From a bacterium (GTDB lineage Bacteria; Bacillota; Clostridia; Christensenellales; Aristaeellaceae): DNA of 53,918 bases. The stretch is from the NCBI GenBank assembly GCA_004563405.1, contig SFTH01000019.1, positions 1 to 53,918 of the forward strand. The letters are read 5' to 3'. Position numbers and translations under genes: made by a program. Shown here in pieces: positions 41,361 to 49,511 of the stretch (positions are counted from its first letter, which is position 1; every line of letters starts with the position of its first letter). The notes below the pieces were generated by a model. It was not told where the DNA came from, made no database searches, and saw only the letters and a list, made by a program, of their open reading frames with translations.

Positions 41361-42401
41361 TCAGACCTCGAGCAGGCAGCCCGTGGCCGAGAGCTTCTGG
41401 AAGATCTTGTCGTCGGACGCGGCGATGCACGCGCCAAGGGCGACCTCGTCCTGGGGGTTTTCGCCGATGGAGACGGGCACGTTCAGCATGGCGCTCAGCC
41501 GCTCCCGCAGGCCCGCCAGCAGCGCGCCGCCGCCGGAGAGGTGAATTCCGTGGGTGAGGATGTCCTCCGCCAGCTCCGCGGGCGTGTTTTCAAAGGCCTC
41601 GCGTATGCTCTCCAGCAGGTTGTCCAGCGGCGGGAGAATGGCGCGCTGGATGTCCAGGGCGTTGATCTCCGCTGTGGCGGGGCGGCCCGTGCGGGCGTCC
41701 CGACCCCGCAGGGTCACGTTTTCCACTTCGCTCATGGGAATCTCCAGCGCCGTGCCCAGATCCACCTTCAGATCCTCCGCCGTGCGCTGGCCGATGATCA
41801 GGCCCTTTTCCCGGCGCACATAGCGCATGATGGCCTCGTCCAGGGCGAGGCTGCCGGTGCGGCTGGAGCGGGCGGCGACCACGCCGCTCATGGAGAGCAC
41901 GGCCACCTCCGTGGTGGAGCCGCCGATGAGCACGACCATCACGCCCCGGGCCTCCTCGATGGAGAGCCCCGCTCCCAGCGCCGCCGCGATGGAGCCGCGA
42001 ATCAGCGCTGCGCGCTTTGCGCCCGCGCCCCGCACGGCGGCCTCCGCCGCGGCGTGCTCCACGCGGGTCGCGCCGGTGGCCATGGAGACCACCAGGCGGT
42101 TCTTTTCCAGGGCGCGGCGCTTGCCCAGCGCCTTTTCGGAAAGCGCCTTCATCAGCAGCGTGGCCAGCTCCACGTCGGCCACCGCGCCGTCCATGACCGG
42201 GGAGATCAGCGCCACGTCCTTGGGCGTGCGCCCCAGCATCTGGCGCGCGTCGCGGCCCACACCGAGCACATCTGAGGTGTCCGCGCGCATGGAGAGCACA
42301 TAGCTGGGTTCCCGCAGCACGATGCCTTCGTTCTCAAGACAGATAGTAACGTTTGCGGAGCCGAGATCCAGCCCGACGCCGCCGGTTGAAAAGACGCCCA
42401 T
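41361..42401 (-). CDS. mreB: MreB-like actin with degenerate ATPase site
   Basis: A 346-residue bacterial actin, full length, with phosphate-1 motif D12-LGSAN and the adenosine region HLSGGGALLAGL. It guides lateral wall synthesis in its usual role. Two normally invariant sites have changed: the LIEEPMAA segment reads L133-IRGSIAA, so the hydrolysis Glu is Gly136, and DIGGGTTEV reads L158-IGGSTTEV, so the Mg-linked Asp is Leu. VPxGxT is also altered to SMATGAT. It may therefore bind nucleotide and polymerise but hydrolyse it poorly. The frame is intact and in the normal mreBCD position, so it is not a pseudogene. Confidence 0.92.
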   Translation of the reverse strand: MGVFSTGGVGLDLGSANVTICLENEGIVLREPSYVLSMRADTSDVLGVGRDARQMLGRTPKDVALISPVMDGAVADVELATLLMKALSEKALGKRRALEKNRLVVSMATGATRVEHAAAEAAVRGAGAKRAALIRGSIAAALGAGLSIEEARGVMVVLIGGSTTEVAVLSMSGVVAARSSRTGSLALDEAIMRYVRREKGLIIGQRTAEDLKVDLGTALEIPMSEVENVTLRGRDARTGRPATAEINALDIQRAILPPLDNLLESIREAFENTPAELAEDILTHGIHLSGGGALLAGLRERLSAMLNVPVSIGENPQDEVALGACIAASDDKIFQKLSATGCLLEV

Positions 42402-42418
42402 TTGGCTTCCTCCTGCGT

Positions 42419-43003
42419 TTATTCTCTGGTAAAATCCTCGAGCAGCTCCCTGACGTCCTCCACCGGGAAGCCGATGACATTTTCATAGGAGCCGTCCAGC
42501 GCCTCCACGAAGCCGTGGGCGCCGCCCTGAATGGCGTATGCGCCGGCCTTGTCCATGGGTTCGCCGGTGCGGATGTAGGCGCAAATTTCCTCGTCGCTGA
42601 GGTCGCGGAAGCGCACGCCCGTGCGCACGACCCGGCTCAGCGTGCGGCCGCTGGCGGCGTCGATGAGCGCCACGCCGGTGAACACCTCGTGGGTGTTGCC
42701 GGAGAGTTCGAGGAGCATGCGGCGAGCGTCCTGCGCGTCCGCCGGTTTGCCCAGGGCCTCGCCGTTGAGGGAGACCAGCGTGTCCGAGGCGATGACGATG
42801 CCGTCGCTGAGCTGTGCGGCGGCGGCGCGCGCCTTGCGGAGGGAGAGTATGCCCACGACCTCCCGGGCCGGGCCCTCCACATGCTCGTCCACGTCGGGGA
42901 CGAGGATTTCAAAGCGATAGCCCATGCGCGCCAGCAGTTCCCGACGGCGGGGAGAGCCGGACGCGAGGATGAGCCGGAATGACTGTTTCTGTTCGGTTTG
43001 CAT
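42419..43003 (-). CDS. maf: Maf-family nucleoside triphosphate pyrophosphatase
   Basis: A 194-residue cytoplasmic house-cleaning enzyme that hydrolyses noncanonical or excess nucleotides such as dTTP and UTP. The family start LILASGSPRRRELL is clear, with VIASDTLVSLNGE and GEPMDKAGAYAIQG carrying the active-site Asp and Lys. ATG 43003 has GTGGAG upstream. It is the first gene of the mre cluster, an order shared with Bacillus (maf-radC-mreBCD), and a promoter lies directly upstream. Confidence 0.95.
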   Translation of the reverse strand: MQTEQKQSFRLILASGSPRRRELLARMGYRFEILVPDVDEHVEGPAREVVGILSLRKARAAAAQLSDGIVIASDTLVSLNGEALGKPADAQDARRMLLELSGNTHEVFTGVALIDAASGRTLSRVVRTGVRFRDLSDEEICAYIRTGEPMDKAGAYAIQGGAHGFVEALDGSYENVIGFPVEDVRELLEDFTRE

Positions 43004-43040
43004 CTATATTTCTCCACAATATCAATTCTAACCATCCTAT

Positions 43041-43069
43041 ATTATAGCACATCAGGGTTGCGTTTCAAA
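43041..43069 (-). promoter_or_regulatory. Promoter of the maf-mre-spoIVF cluster
   Basis: On the minus strand TTTGAA (43064-43069) and a perfect TATAAT (43041-43046) are 17 bases apart, about 40 bases upstream of maf. The -35 is weak, but TTGAAA with a 16-base spacer is also possible. Confidence 0.65.
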
Positions 43070-43117
43070 GCCCCGAAGGCCGACTTGCCAATTTTGTCAC
43101 GAACATATTACAGAAAT

Positions 43118-43187
43118 TGCAAAAAGCGCCGCCGCTTTCCACATGCAAAAAGCGCCGCCGCTTTCCACATGCGGAAAGCGGCGGCGC
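43118..43187 (-). terminator. Nudix-gene terminator with a tandemly duplicated 3' arm
   Basis: A 26-bp unit is repeated perfectly at 43118-43143 and 43144-43169. On the minus strand the arm at 43173-43187 pairs with GGAAAGCGGCGGCGC in the nearer copy (43152-43166, 15 bp, then TTTTT). The further copy offers an identical arm and an identical U-run, giving two alternative terminator folds. Confidence 0.8.
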
Positions 43188-43199
43188 AGCTGCGGATCC

Positions 43200-43631
43200 T
43201 CAGGCGGGGGTGTCCTTGCATGCCCGATAAATTTGATAGGCGGTGTCCAGAATGTCCCGGTCGCAGTCGTGGGAGAGCATTTCCCGGGCCCTGGGAATGG
43301 GATAGTAGCCTCCGTTCAGGAAGCCCTGCTCAAAGGAGATATGGAAATTTTCGTCGTCGGCGATCATTGCGAACCACTGAATGCGGTTGCTCACGTCCTT
43401 TCCGCGGCTTTCGGAATAGAAGTCGTAGCGGGTGTTTCCGGCGATGCCGATGATGCGCGCATGTATGCCCGCCTCGTCCTCAACGCGCCAGAGCGCCACG
43501 TCGTTGGAACGGTTGTGGTTGCGGATGACGCCCTTGGGCATCACCCATTCGCCGCGATCGCTCATCAAAAGAAAAACCTGTTCATCGCAGAAAACAACGC
43601 CGCCCGCACAGCTGCGAATTGCACTTGCCAT
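43200..43631 (-). CDS. Nudix-fold protein with degenerate Nudix box
   Basis: A 143-residue protein whose N-terminal half (SAIRSCAGGVVFCDEQVFLLM, in two blocks) and WVMPKGV match the Nudix fold. The Nudix box should be G-x5-E-x7-REUxEExGU; here residues 34-56 keep G34, D52, E53 and G55 but have Asn at the first Glu (N40) and Trp-Arg for the Arg-Glu pair (W48-R49). Catalytic metal binding is probably reduced or lost, so it may be a sensor or binding protein. A promoter lies upstream and a strong terminator downstream, so it is a single-gene unit. Confidence 0.8.
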   Translation of the reverse strand: MASAIRSCAGGVVFCDEQVFLLMSDRGEWVMPKGVIRNHNRSNDVALWRVEDEAGIHARIIGIAGNTRYDFYSESRGKDVSNRIQWFAMIADDENFHISFEQGFLNGGYYPIPRAREMLSHDCDRDILDTAYQIYRACKDTPA

Positions 43632-43668
43632 AGCTTAAAACACCTTCCTTTTTACACGGCTTATTCCT

Positions 43669-43697
43669 ATGATAACACAAAGCGGCGGGAAATACAA
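43669..43697 (-). promoter_or_regulatory. Promoter of the Nudix-fold gene
   Basis: On the minus strand TTGTAT (43692-43697) and TATCAT (43669-43674) with a 17-base spacer, 37 bases before the start codon. Confidence 0.65.
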
Positions 43698-43791
43698 TAA
43701 CAAAGTACGGAAATTTGCCCCGGAAGCGTTCGTGGGCCGCTGAGATGCAGGATGTGCACAGGGAATTGGCCTCGCGGGCGGCGGAGGCAGG

Positions 43792-43821
43792 CAAAGAGCC
43801 GGACGCGCAGGCGTCCGGCTC
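43792..43821 (-). terminator. Terminator of the ABC exporter operon
   Basis: GAGCCGGACGC (43796-43806) pairs perfectly with GCGTCCGGCTC (43811-43821), 4-base loop, followed on the minus strand by TTTGCC. It starts 6 bases after the exporter stop codon. Confidence 0.8.
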
Positions 43822-43826
43822 CGGAA

Positions 43827-45578
43827 TCAGTGAGCGAACTGACTGTTGTAGAGTTCCGCGTAGAAGCCGCCCCGCTTCAACAGTTGGGCGTGGGTTCCCA
43901 TTTCCACAATCTTTCCCTCGCGCATCACGAGTATCACGTCTGCGTTTTCGATGGTGCTGAGGCGGTGGGCGACGATGAAGCTTGTGCGGCCCTGCATCAT
44001 CGCGGCGAAGGCGTTCTGAATCCGCAGCTCCGTGCGGGTGTCGATGGAGGAGGTGGCCTCGTCCAGAATGAGCATCGGCGGCAGATTCAGCATGGCGCGG
44101 GCGATGCAGAGCAGCTGCTTCTGACCCTCGGAGAGCCCGCCGCTGTCCTCGCCGATGGGAGTGTAGTAGCCCTTGGGCATGCGGCGGATGAAGCTGTGGG
44201 CGTGGGCGGCCTTGGCGGCGGCGATGATCTCCTCCTCGGTGGCGTCGGGCCGGGCCATGGCGATGTTTTCGCGTATGGTGCCGGACTTGAGCCAGGTGTC
44301 CTGGAGCACCATGCCGAAGTTGCGGCGCAGGCTGCGGCGGGTGATGCCGCGGACGTCCCGGCCGCTGACGTCAATTTCGCCCTCGTCCACATCATAGAAG
44401 CGCATCAGGAGGTTGATCAGCGTGGTCTTGCCGCAGCCGGTGGGGCCGACGATGGCGACGCGGCTGCCGGGCGCGACGCTGAGGTTGAAGTTCTCGATCA
44501 GGTGCTGCTCCGGATTGTAGCTGAAGCACACATCCTCCAGCCGCACGCGGCCGTCGGCGCGCACCAGATCCAGGGCGTCCTCGGGGTCGGGCGCCTCCTC
44601 GGGTTCGTCGATGAGCTCGAAGATGCGCGCGGCGCAGGCGATGGCGTTCTGCAGCTCCGTGACCACGCCTGAGATTTCATTGAAGGGCTTGGTGTACTGG
44701 TTGGCGTAGGTCAGAAAGCAGGTGAGCTGGCCGACGGTCATGAAGCCGGTGATCGCCGAGAGCGCGCCGAACACGGCCACGCCCGCGTACACCAGGGAGT
44801 TGACGAAGCGGGTGCAGGGGTTGGTGAGGGACGAGAAGAAGATTGCGCGCAGGGAGTACTTCTCCAGCCGTGCGTTGATCTCGTCGAAGCGGCGCAGGCT
44901 GTCCCGCTCCCGGCTGAAGGCCTGCACGACCTTCTGCCCGCCGATGATCTCGTTGATCAGGGCGGTCTGCTCACCGCGGGTGACGCTCTGGAGCTGGAAC
45001 ATTTTGTAGGTGCGCCGGGCGATGAAGGCAGCGACGAACAGGGAGAGGGGCGTGACCAGCACCACTACGATGGTGGTGCCGATGCTGATGCGCAGCATGA
45101 AGACCAGCGTGCCCAGAATGGTCAGTACGCCGGTGAAGAGCTGGGTGGATCCCATCAGCAGGCCGTCCGCGAAGCTGTCCACGTCCGCGACGACGCGGCT
45201 GACCACGTCGCCCGCGGGATGGGAATCAATGTAGCTGAGCGGCATGCGCTGCAGGTGCGCGAAGGCGTCCTGGCGGATGTCCCGCACGGTGCGGAAGGTG
45301 ATGCGGTTGTTGCACTCGGCCATGGCCCACTGGGCGAGCGCCGTGATCAGTATGACGATCATCATGCGGGTCAGAACGACGAGCAGCGCGTCGAAGTCCA
45401 CCAGATCGGGCCCCAGCAGAAGGTCCACGGCGTTGCCGGTGAGCACCGGCAGGTACAGCGTGAAGAACACGGTGATCAGCGCAAAGATCAGGGAGAGAAC
45501 GATGTAGGCGCGGGCATGGGCGGTGTAGGCCAGCACGCGGCGCAGGGTCGCCTTGCGGGCGGAAGTATTCTTCTTCAT
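43827..45578 (-). CDS. Heterodimeric ABC exporter, catalytic subunit
   Basis: A 583-residue half transporter with six membrane helices in the first ~320 residues and a C-terminal ATPase. Walker A is GPTGCGKTT, the signature LSEGQKQLLCIARAM, Walker B MLILDEATSSID with the catalytic Glu present, and the switch His is in VAHRLS. The signature Gly is changed to LSEG, a common asymmetry. The partner gene ends 3 bases upstream and carries a degenerate Walker B, the pattern of heterodimeric multidrug or lipid exporters (BmrCD, TM287/288). The substrate is unknown. Confidence 0.93.
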   Translation of the reverse strand: MKKNTSARKATLRRVLAYTAHARAYIVLSLIFALITVFFTLYLPVLTGNAVDLLLGPDLVDFDALLVVLTRMMIVILITALAQWAMAECNNRITFRTVRDIRQDAFAHLQRMPLSYIDSHPAGDVVSRVVADVDSFADGLLMGSTQLFTGVLTILGTLVFMLRISIGTTIVVVLVTPLSLFVAAFIARRTYKMFQLQSVTRGEQTALINEIIGGQKVVQAFSRERDSLRRFDEINARLEKYSLRAIFFSSLTNPCTRFVNSLVYAGVAVFGALSAITGFMTVGQLTCFLTYANQYTKPFNEISGVVTELQNAIACAARIFELIDEPEEAPDPEDALDLVRADGRVRLEDVCFSYNPEQHLIENFNLSVAPGSRVAIVGPTGCGKTTLINLLMRFYDVDEGEIDVSGRDVRGITRRSLRRNFGMVLQDTWLKSGTIRENIAMARPDATEEEIIAAAKAAHAHSFIRRMPKGYYTPIGEDSGGLSEGQKQLLCIARAMLNLPPMLILDEATSSIDTRTELRIQNAFAAMMQGRTSFIVAHRLSTIENADVILVMREGKIVEMGTHAQLLKRGGFYAELYNSQFAH

Positions 45579-45581
45579 CCG

Positions 45582-47303
45582 TCACACCTCCCTGCGAAAC
45601 TGAGAATCATGGATTTCCCGGTACACCGGACAGGAGTCCAGCAGCGCTTCGTGGACGCCTGTGCCCACCACGCGGCCGTCGTCCATCACGAGGATCTGGT
45701 CGGCATAGCGCACGGAGGAGGCGCGCTGGGAGACGATGAACACCGTCGGCCGGTAGGGAAGCTGCCGGATGGCCATGCGCAGCCGCGCGTCTGTGGCGAA
45801 GTCCAGCGCGGAGGCGCTGTCGTCCAGAATCAGTATCTCCGGCCTGCGCACGAGGGCGCGGGCGATGGTGAGGCGCTGGCGCTGTCCGCCGGAGAGGTTC
45901 CGGCCCGACTGCTCGATTTCGCCGTCCAGTCCGCCCTTGGCGCGCAACACATCCTCGGCCTGGGCCGCGCGCACGGCCTCCATCAGCGCCTCGTCGTCCG
46001 CCTCCGGGTTGCCCCAGAGCAGGTTGTCGCGGATGCTGCCCTTGAATAGCAGCGCCTTCTGGGGAACCACGGCGATGCGCCCGCGCAGCTCCTCCAGCGG
46101 CTGCTTGCGCACGTCCACGCCGTCCACACGGACGGCGCCGGAGGTGGCGTCGTAGAAGCGGGGAATGAGGTTGACCAGCGTGCTCTTGCCGGAGCCCGTG
46201 CCGCCGATGACGCCGATGAGCTGGCCGCGCCGGGCGGAGAAATGCACGTCGGAGATGGATTCGGCTGCGCCGCCCCGGTATTTGAGGCCCACATGGTCGA
46301 AATCGACGCGCCCCCTGTCCGCGGGATCCGGCGACTCCGCATCCGCGGGAGAGGTGAGGCTCGGGCGGATGGCGAGCACCGCGCTGATGCGCTTTCCGCA
46401 GGCGGCGGCCTTGGTGACGGTGATGATGAGGTTGGCCAGCTTGACCAGCTCCACGAGGACCTGCCCCATGTAGTTGACGAGGGCGACCACCTGACCCTGG
46501 GTGAGGACGCCCGCCTGGACGCGCACCGCGCCGGTCTTGATCAGCAGAACCAGGGCGAAGTTGATGGCGATGTAGGTCAGCGGGTTCATCAGCGCGCTGA
46601 TGCGCCCGGAGACGGTTTGCAGGCGGGTGAGCCGGCCGTGGCTCTCGTTGAAGTCTTCGATTTCATTCTCCTCCCGGCCGAAGGCCCGCAGCACCCGTAC
46701 GCCGCCGAGGTTTTCCCGGGTCAGCAGCAGCACGTCGTCCAGCTGCCCCTGGGTCTTGCGATAGAGGGGAATGGTCACGAGCATGATGCCGAATACGATA
46801 GCGGCGAGCACCGGGATGGCCACGGCAAAGATCAGCGCGCAGCGCGCGTCGATGGTGAAGGCCATGATCATGGCGCCGAACACGATGAACGGCGAGCGCA
46901 GGAACAGGCGCAGGCCGAGGTTGACGCCGGATTGCACCTGATTGACGTCGCTGGTCATGCGGGTGATTAGCGTTGAGGTTCCGGCCCGATCCAGATCCGC
47001 GTAGCTCAGCCGCTGGATGTGGGCAAAGAGCGCGTGGCGCAGCCGCGTGGCCAGGCCCACCGAGGCCCTGGCCGCGAAGTATTGCGCGGTCACGGAGCTC
47101 AGCAGCCCGACCAGGCCCAGGCCCACGAGGATCAGGCCCATCCGGATGATGTAATTTGCATCGCCGGAGGGAATTCCCCGATCAATAATGGCGGCGATGA
47201 CGAAGGGAACGATCAGCTCGAAGCTTGCCTCCAGCAGCTTGAACAGCGGCCCGAGCAGGCTCTCCAGCCAGTACCCCTTCAGGTAAGTCAGAATTCTTTT
47301 CAT
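45582..47303 (-). CDS. Heterodimeric ABC exporter, degenerate-site subunit
   Basis: A 573-residue half transporter: six helices, then an ATPase with Walker A GGTGSGKST and an intact LSGGQRQRL signature. Walker B reads LILDDSASALD, with Asp in place of the catalytic Glu, and the switch His is replaced (VSQRASSV). Both changes are typical of the non-hydrolysing site in asymmetric exporters. The signature here would serve the site of the partner subunit. Start ATG 47303 follows AAGGTGG. It is first in its two-gene operon and divergent from surE. Confidence 0.93.
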   Translation of the reverse strand: MKRILTYLKGYWLESLLGPLFKLLEASFELIVPFVIAAIIDRGIPSGDANYIIRMGLILVGLGLVGLLSSVTAQYFAARASVGLATRLRHALFAHIQRLSYADLDRAGTSTLITRMTSDVNQVQSGVNLGLRLFLRSPFIVFGAMIMAFTIDARCALIFAVAIPVLAAIVFGIMLVTIPLYRKTQGQLDDVLLLTRENLGGVRVLRAFGREENEIEDFNESHGRLTRLQTVSGRISALMNPLTYIAINFALVLLIKTGAVRVQAGVLTQGQVVALVNYMGQVLVELVKLANLIITVTKAAACGKRISAVLAIRPSLTSPADAESPDPADRGRVDFDHVGLKYRGGAAESISDVHFSARRGQLIGVIGGTGSGKSTLVNLIPRFYDATSGAVRVDGVDVRKQPLEELRGRIAVVPQKALLFKGSIRDNLLWGNPEADDEALMEAVRAAQAEDVLRAKGGLDGEIEQSGRNLSGGQRQRLTIARALVRRPEILILDDSASALDFATDARLRMAIRQLPYRPTVFIVSQRASSVRYADQILVMDDGRVVGTGVHEALLDSCPVYREIHDSQFRREV

Positions 47304-47348
47304 GAAGTACCACCTTGGTTCAGAATGGGCATCGCATTGCCATTGGAT

Positions 47349-47385
47349 ATTTTACCACAAAAGCTGAATATATACAAGCGTGTAT
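47349..47385 (-). promoter_or_regulatory. Promoter of the ABC exporter operon with overlapping palindrome
   Basis: On the minus strand TTGTAT (47372-47377) and TAAAAT (47349-47354), 17-base spacer. ATACA-AGCG-TGTAT (47372-47385) is a palindrome over the -35, a likely site for a MarR- or TetR-like repressor not encoded nearby. Confidence 0.6.
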
Positions 47386-47399
47386 GCATTTTGCCCCGC

Positions 47400-47428
47400 T
47401 TTACTTTGACGCGGAGTTGCGATATAAT
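47400..47428 (+). promoter_or_regulatory. Promoter of the surE-lar operon
   Basis: TTTACT (47400-47405) and TATAAT (47423-47428) are 17 bases apart, about 33 bases before the surE start codon. It stands back to back with the exporter promoter. Confidence 0.75.
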
Positions 47429-47461
47429 ACTATATACAAATGAATGTAGGAGTATGACGGT

Positions 47462-48214
47462 ATGCACATACTGATCGCAAATGACGACGGAATTTTTGCG
47501 CCGGGTATCCGTGCGCTCGCGGAGGCGGCGGAGGCGGCGGGGCACCGGGTAACGGTGTTCGCCCCGGAGGCGCAGCGCAGCGCCGCCAGCCATGCCATCA
47601 CGCTGAACCGTGCGCTGCACGCAAGGCCCGTGGCGTATGGCGGAATGCGCGCCTTCAGCGTGGACGGCACGCCCGCGGACTGCGTGCGGCTCGGACTCTA
47701 TCTCCTGCGGGACGACTTGCCGGACTGCGTGCTCACGGGGGTGAACAACGGCGCGAACCGCGGTGCGGCCACCGTCTATTCGGGAACGGTGGGTTCGGCC
47801 ATGGAGGGTTCCCTCTGCGGCGTGCCGGGCGTAGCGGTCTCGCTGTGTTCCCATCTGGACCGGGACTATGCGCTGGCAGCCCGAATGGGCGTACAGGTTG
47901 CCGAATGGGCGGTGGCGCATCCGCTGCCCAGGGGAGAGATTTACAGCCTGAACGTGCCCTTTGGGCCCGAGGTGAAGGGTCTGCGCGCCGCGACGGTCTC
48001 CAATGAGTACATCTTTTCGCCCATGTACGCGCCGGAGGACGGCGGTTACCGCATGATCGAGGGGCGGGATCTGGTGCCGGAGACGGACGAAAACTCCGAC
48101 CTGCTGGTGACGGAGGCGGGCTACGCCGCGCTGTCCATCATCCGCTGGAACCTGCTGGCGGACACGCCGATGCCGGATTTGAGTGAGCTGGAAGCGGAGC
48201 TGATGCGGAAATGA
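47462..48214 (+). CDS. surE: SurE 5'/3'-nucleotidase
   Basis: A 250-residue metal-dependent phosphatase acting on nucleoside monophosphates. The N-terminus MHILIANDDGIFAPGI carries the paired Asp residues of the metal site; LTGVNNGANRG and YSGTVGSAMEG are the other conserved blocks. ATG 47462 follows GTAGGAG. Its stop codon overlaps the CYTH gene start (ATGA), beginning a run of five genes with identical 4-base overlaps. The link with the lar genes is not explained by known biochemistry. Confidence 0.95.
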   Translation: MHILIANDDGIFAPGIRALAEAAEAAGHRVTVFAPEAQRSAASHAITLNRALHARPVAYGGMRAFSVDGTPADCVRLGLYLLRDDLPDCVLTGVNNGANRGAATVYSGTVGSAMEGSLCGVPGVAVSLCSHLDRDYALAARMGVQVAEWAVAHPLPRGEIYSLNVPFGPEVKGLRAATVSNEYIFSPMYAPEDGGYRMIEGRDLVPETDENSDLLVTEAGYAALSIIRWNLLADTPMPDLSELEAELMRK

Positions 48215-48726
48215 ACGGAAACAACCTGGAAATCGAGCGGAAATACCTGATTCGCATGCCGGAGGAGGCGCGCCTGGCGGCCATGCCGGGGGTGCAGATC
48301 TGGGACATCGTGCAGACCTATCTGACGGACGGCGCGGACGGCTGTACCCGGCGGGTGCGCAGCGTTCGGATGAACGGCGAAACTCGCTACACCCACACGG
48401 TCAAGCACCGGGTCACGGTTTTGAGCTGCGAGGAGATGGAGGAGGAGGTCTCCCGGGAGGCCTACGGGCATCTGCTGCGCGAGGCCGATCCGTCGCTCAG
48501 CGCCATCGAAAAGCGGCGCTACCGGATTCCCCACGCGGGGCAGACGCTGGAGATCGACCTGTACAGCTTCTGGCGCGACCGCGCCACGCTGGAGGTGGAG
48601 CTCTCCAGTGAGGATCAGGAAGTCGAACTGCCGGACTGGATCCAGGTCGTCCGGGAGGTGACGGGGGAGCGGGCCTACAAGAACCGCTATCTCGCAGAAG
48701 AGATTCCCATGGAGGATATTCAATGA
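48211..48726 (+). CDS. CYTH-domain protein, probable triphosphatase
   Basis: A 171-residue protein with the ExExK signature in NLEIERKYLI and the later QTYL, RVRS, KRRYRI and LEIDLY strands of the tunnel-shaped CYTH fold. Members hydrolyse inorganic triphosphate or thiamine triphosphate; class IV adenylate cyclases share the fold. No fused domain such as CHAD is present. It overlaps surE and larE by 4 bases each, so it is made with both. The substrate cannot be judged from sequence. Confidence 0.92.
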   Translation: MNGNNLEIERKYLIRMPEEARLAAMPGVQIWDIVQTYLTDGADGCTRRVRSVRMNGETRYTHTVKHRVTVLSCEEMEEEVSREAYGHLLREADPSLSAIEKRRYRIPHAGQTLEIDLYSFWRDRATLEVELSSEDQEVELPDWIQVVREVTGERAYKNRYLAEEIPMEDIQ

Positions 48727-49511
48727 ATCAACGGCTGTGCGCGCGGACGCCGGAGCGCCTACGCGCCTTTTTTGAGGAAAACCCGCGCCTGGCGCTGGCC
48801 TTTTCCGGCGGTTGCGACTCCGCCTATCTGCTCTGGGCGGTCAGAGCTTGCGGCGCGGAGTTGGGCGTGTACTATGTGCGCACCGCCTTTCAGCCGGCCT
48901 TCGAGCTGGAGGACGCGCGCAGGCTCTGCCGGGAGCTGGGTCAGGAGCTGCGCGTGCTGGAGCTGGACGCGCTGGCGGACGGGCGCGTGCGGGAAAATTC
49001 GCCCCAGCGCTGCTACTTCTGCAAGCGGCGCATCTTCGGGGCGATTCTGGAGGCTGCGGCGCGGGACGGCTATGCCTGCGTGATGGACGGCACGAACGCC
49101 TCGGACGACGCGGGGGACCGACCCGGCATGCGCGCGCTGCGGGAGATGCGGGTGCGCTCGCCCCTGCGGGAGTGCGGCATTTCAAAGGCTGAGGTGCGCG
49201 CCCTCTCCCGGGAGGCGGGGCTGTTCACCTGGAACAAACCGGCCTACGCCTGCCTGGCCACGCGCATCCCGACGGGCACGCCCATTGAGGCGGCGGCGCT
49301 CAAGCGGGTGGAGCGAGCGGAGGCGGCGCTCTCCGCGCTGGGATTTTCTGATTTCCGCGTGCGGCTCACGCCCGGCGGCTGTCGGCTGGAGATGACGCAG
49401 GCGCAGATGCCCCGGCTGCTGGAGCTGCGAACGGAGGCACTGTCGGCGCTGGAAGTGGATTTTACGGAAGTGACGCTGGATTTGAGGCCGAGAGGGGGAC
49501 TGGAAATATGA
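48723..49511 (+). CDS. larE: LarE, sulfur transferase for nickel-pincer cofactor
   Basis: A 262-residue PP-loop enzyme that adds sulfur to the pyridinium precursor of the nickel-pincer nucleotide. The ATP-pyrophosphatase motif is S28-GGCDS33 (Cys at the usual Val). Three Cys are well placed: C97 and C100 in RCYFCK, and C177 in ACLATRIP. C177 corresponds to the sacrificial Cys176 of Lactobacillus LarE. The pair plus C177 could alternatively hold a [4Fe-4S] cluster, as proposed for some LarE proteins, which would make sulfur transfer catalytic. It overlaps its neighbours by 4 bases. Confidence 0.93.
   Translation: MNQRLCARTPERLRAFFEENPRLALAFSGGCDSAYLLWAVRACGAELGVYYVRTAFQPAFELEDARRLCRELGQELRVLELDALADGRVRENSPQRCYFCKRRIFGAILEAAARDGYACVMDGTNASDDAGDRPGMRALREMRVRSPLRECGISKAEVRALSREAGLFTWNKPAYACLATRIPTGTPIEAAALKRVERAEAALSALGFSDFRVRLTPGGCRLEMTQAQMPRLLELRTEALSALEVDFTEVTLDLRPRGGLEI

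Noticed and set aside
40137..42275. A 712-codon plus-strand open frame opposite mreC and mreB
   Set aside because: It crosses two convincing minus-strand genes and the gap between them, with low-complexity composition and no family motif. The same applies to similar frames opposite serS, mal, glmE, glmL, citF and the hydratases.
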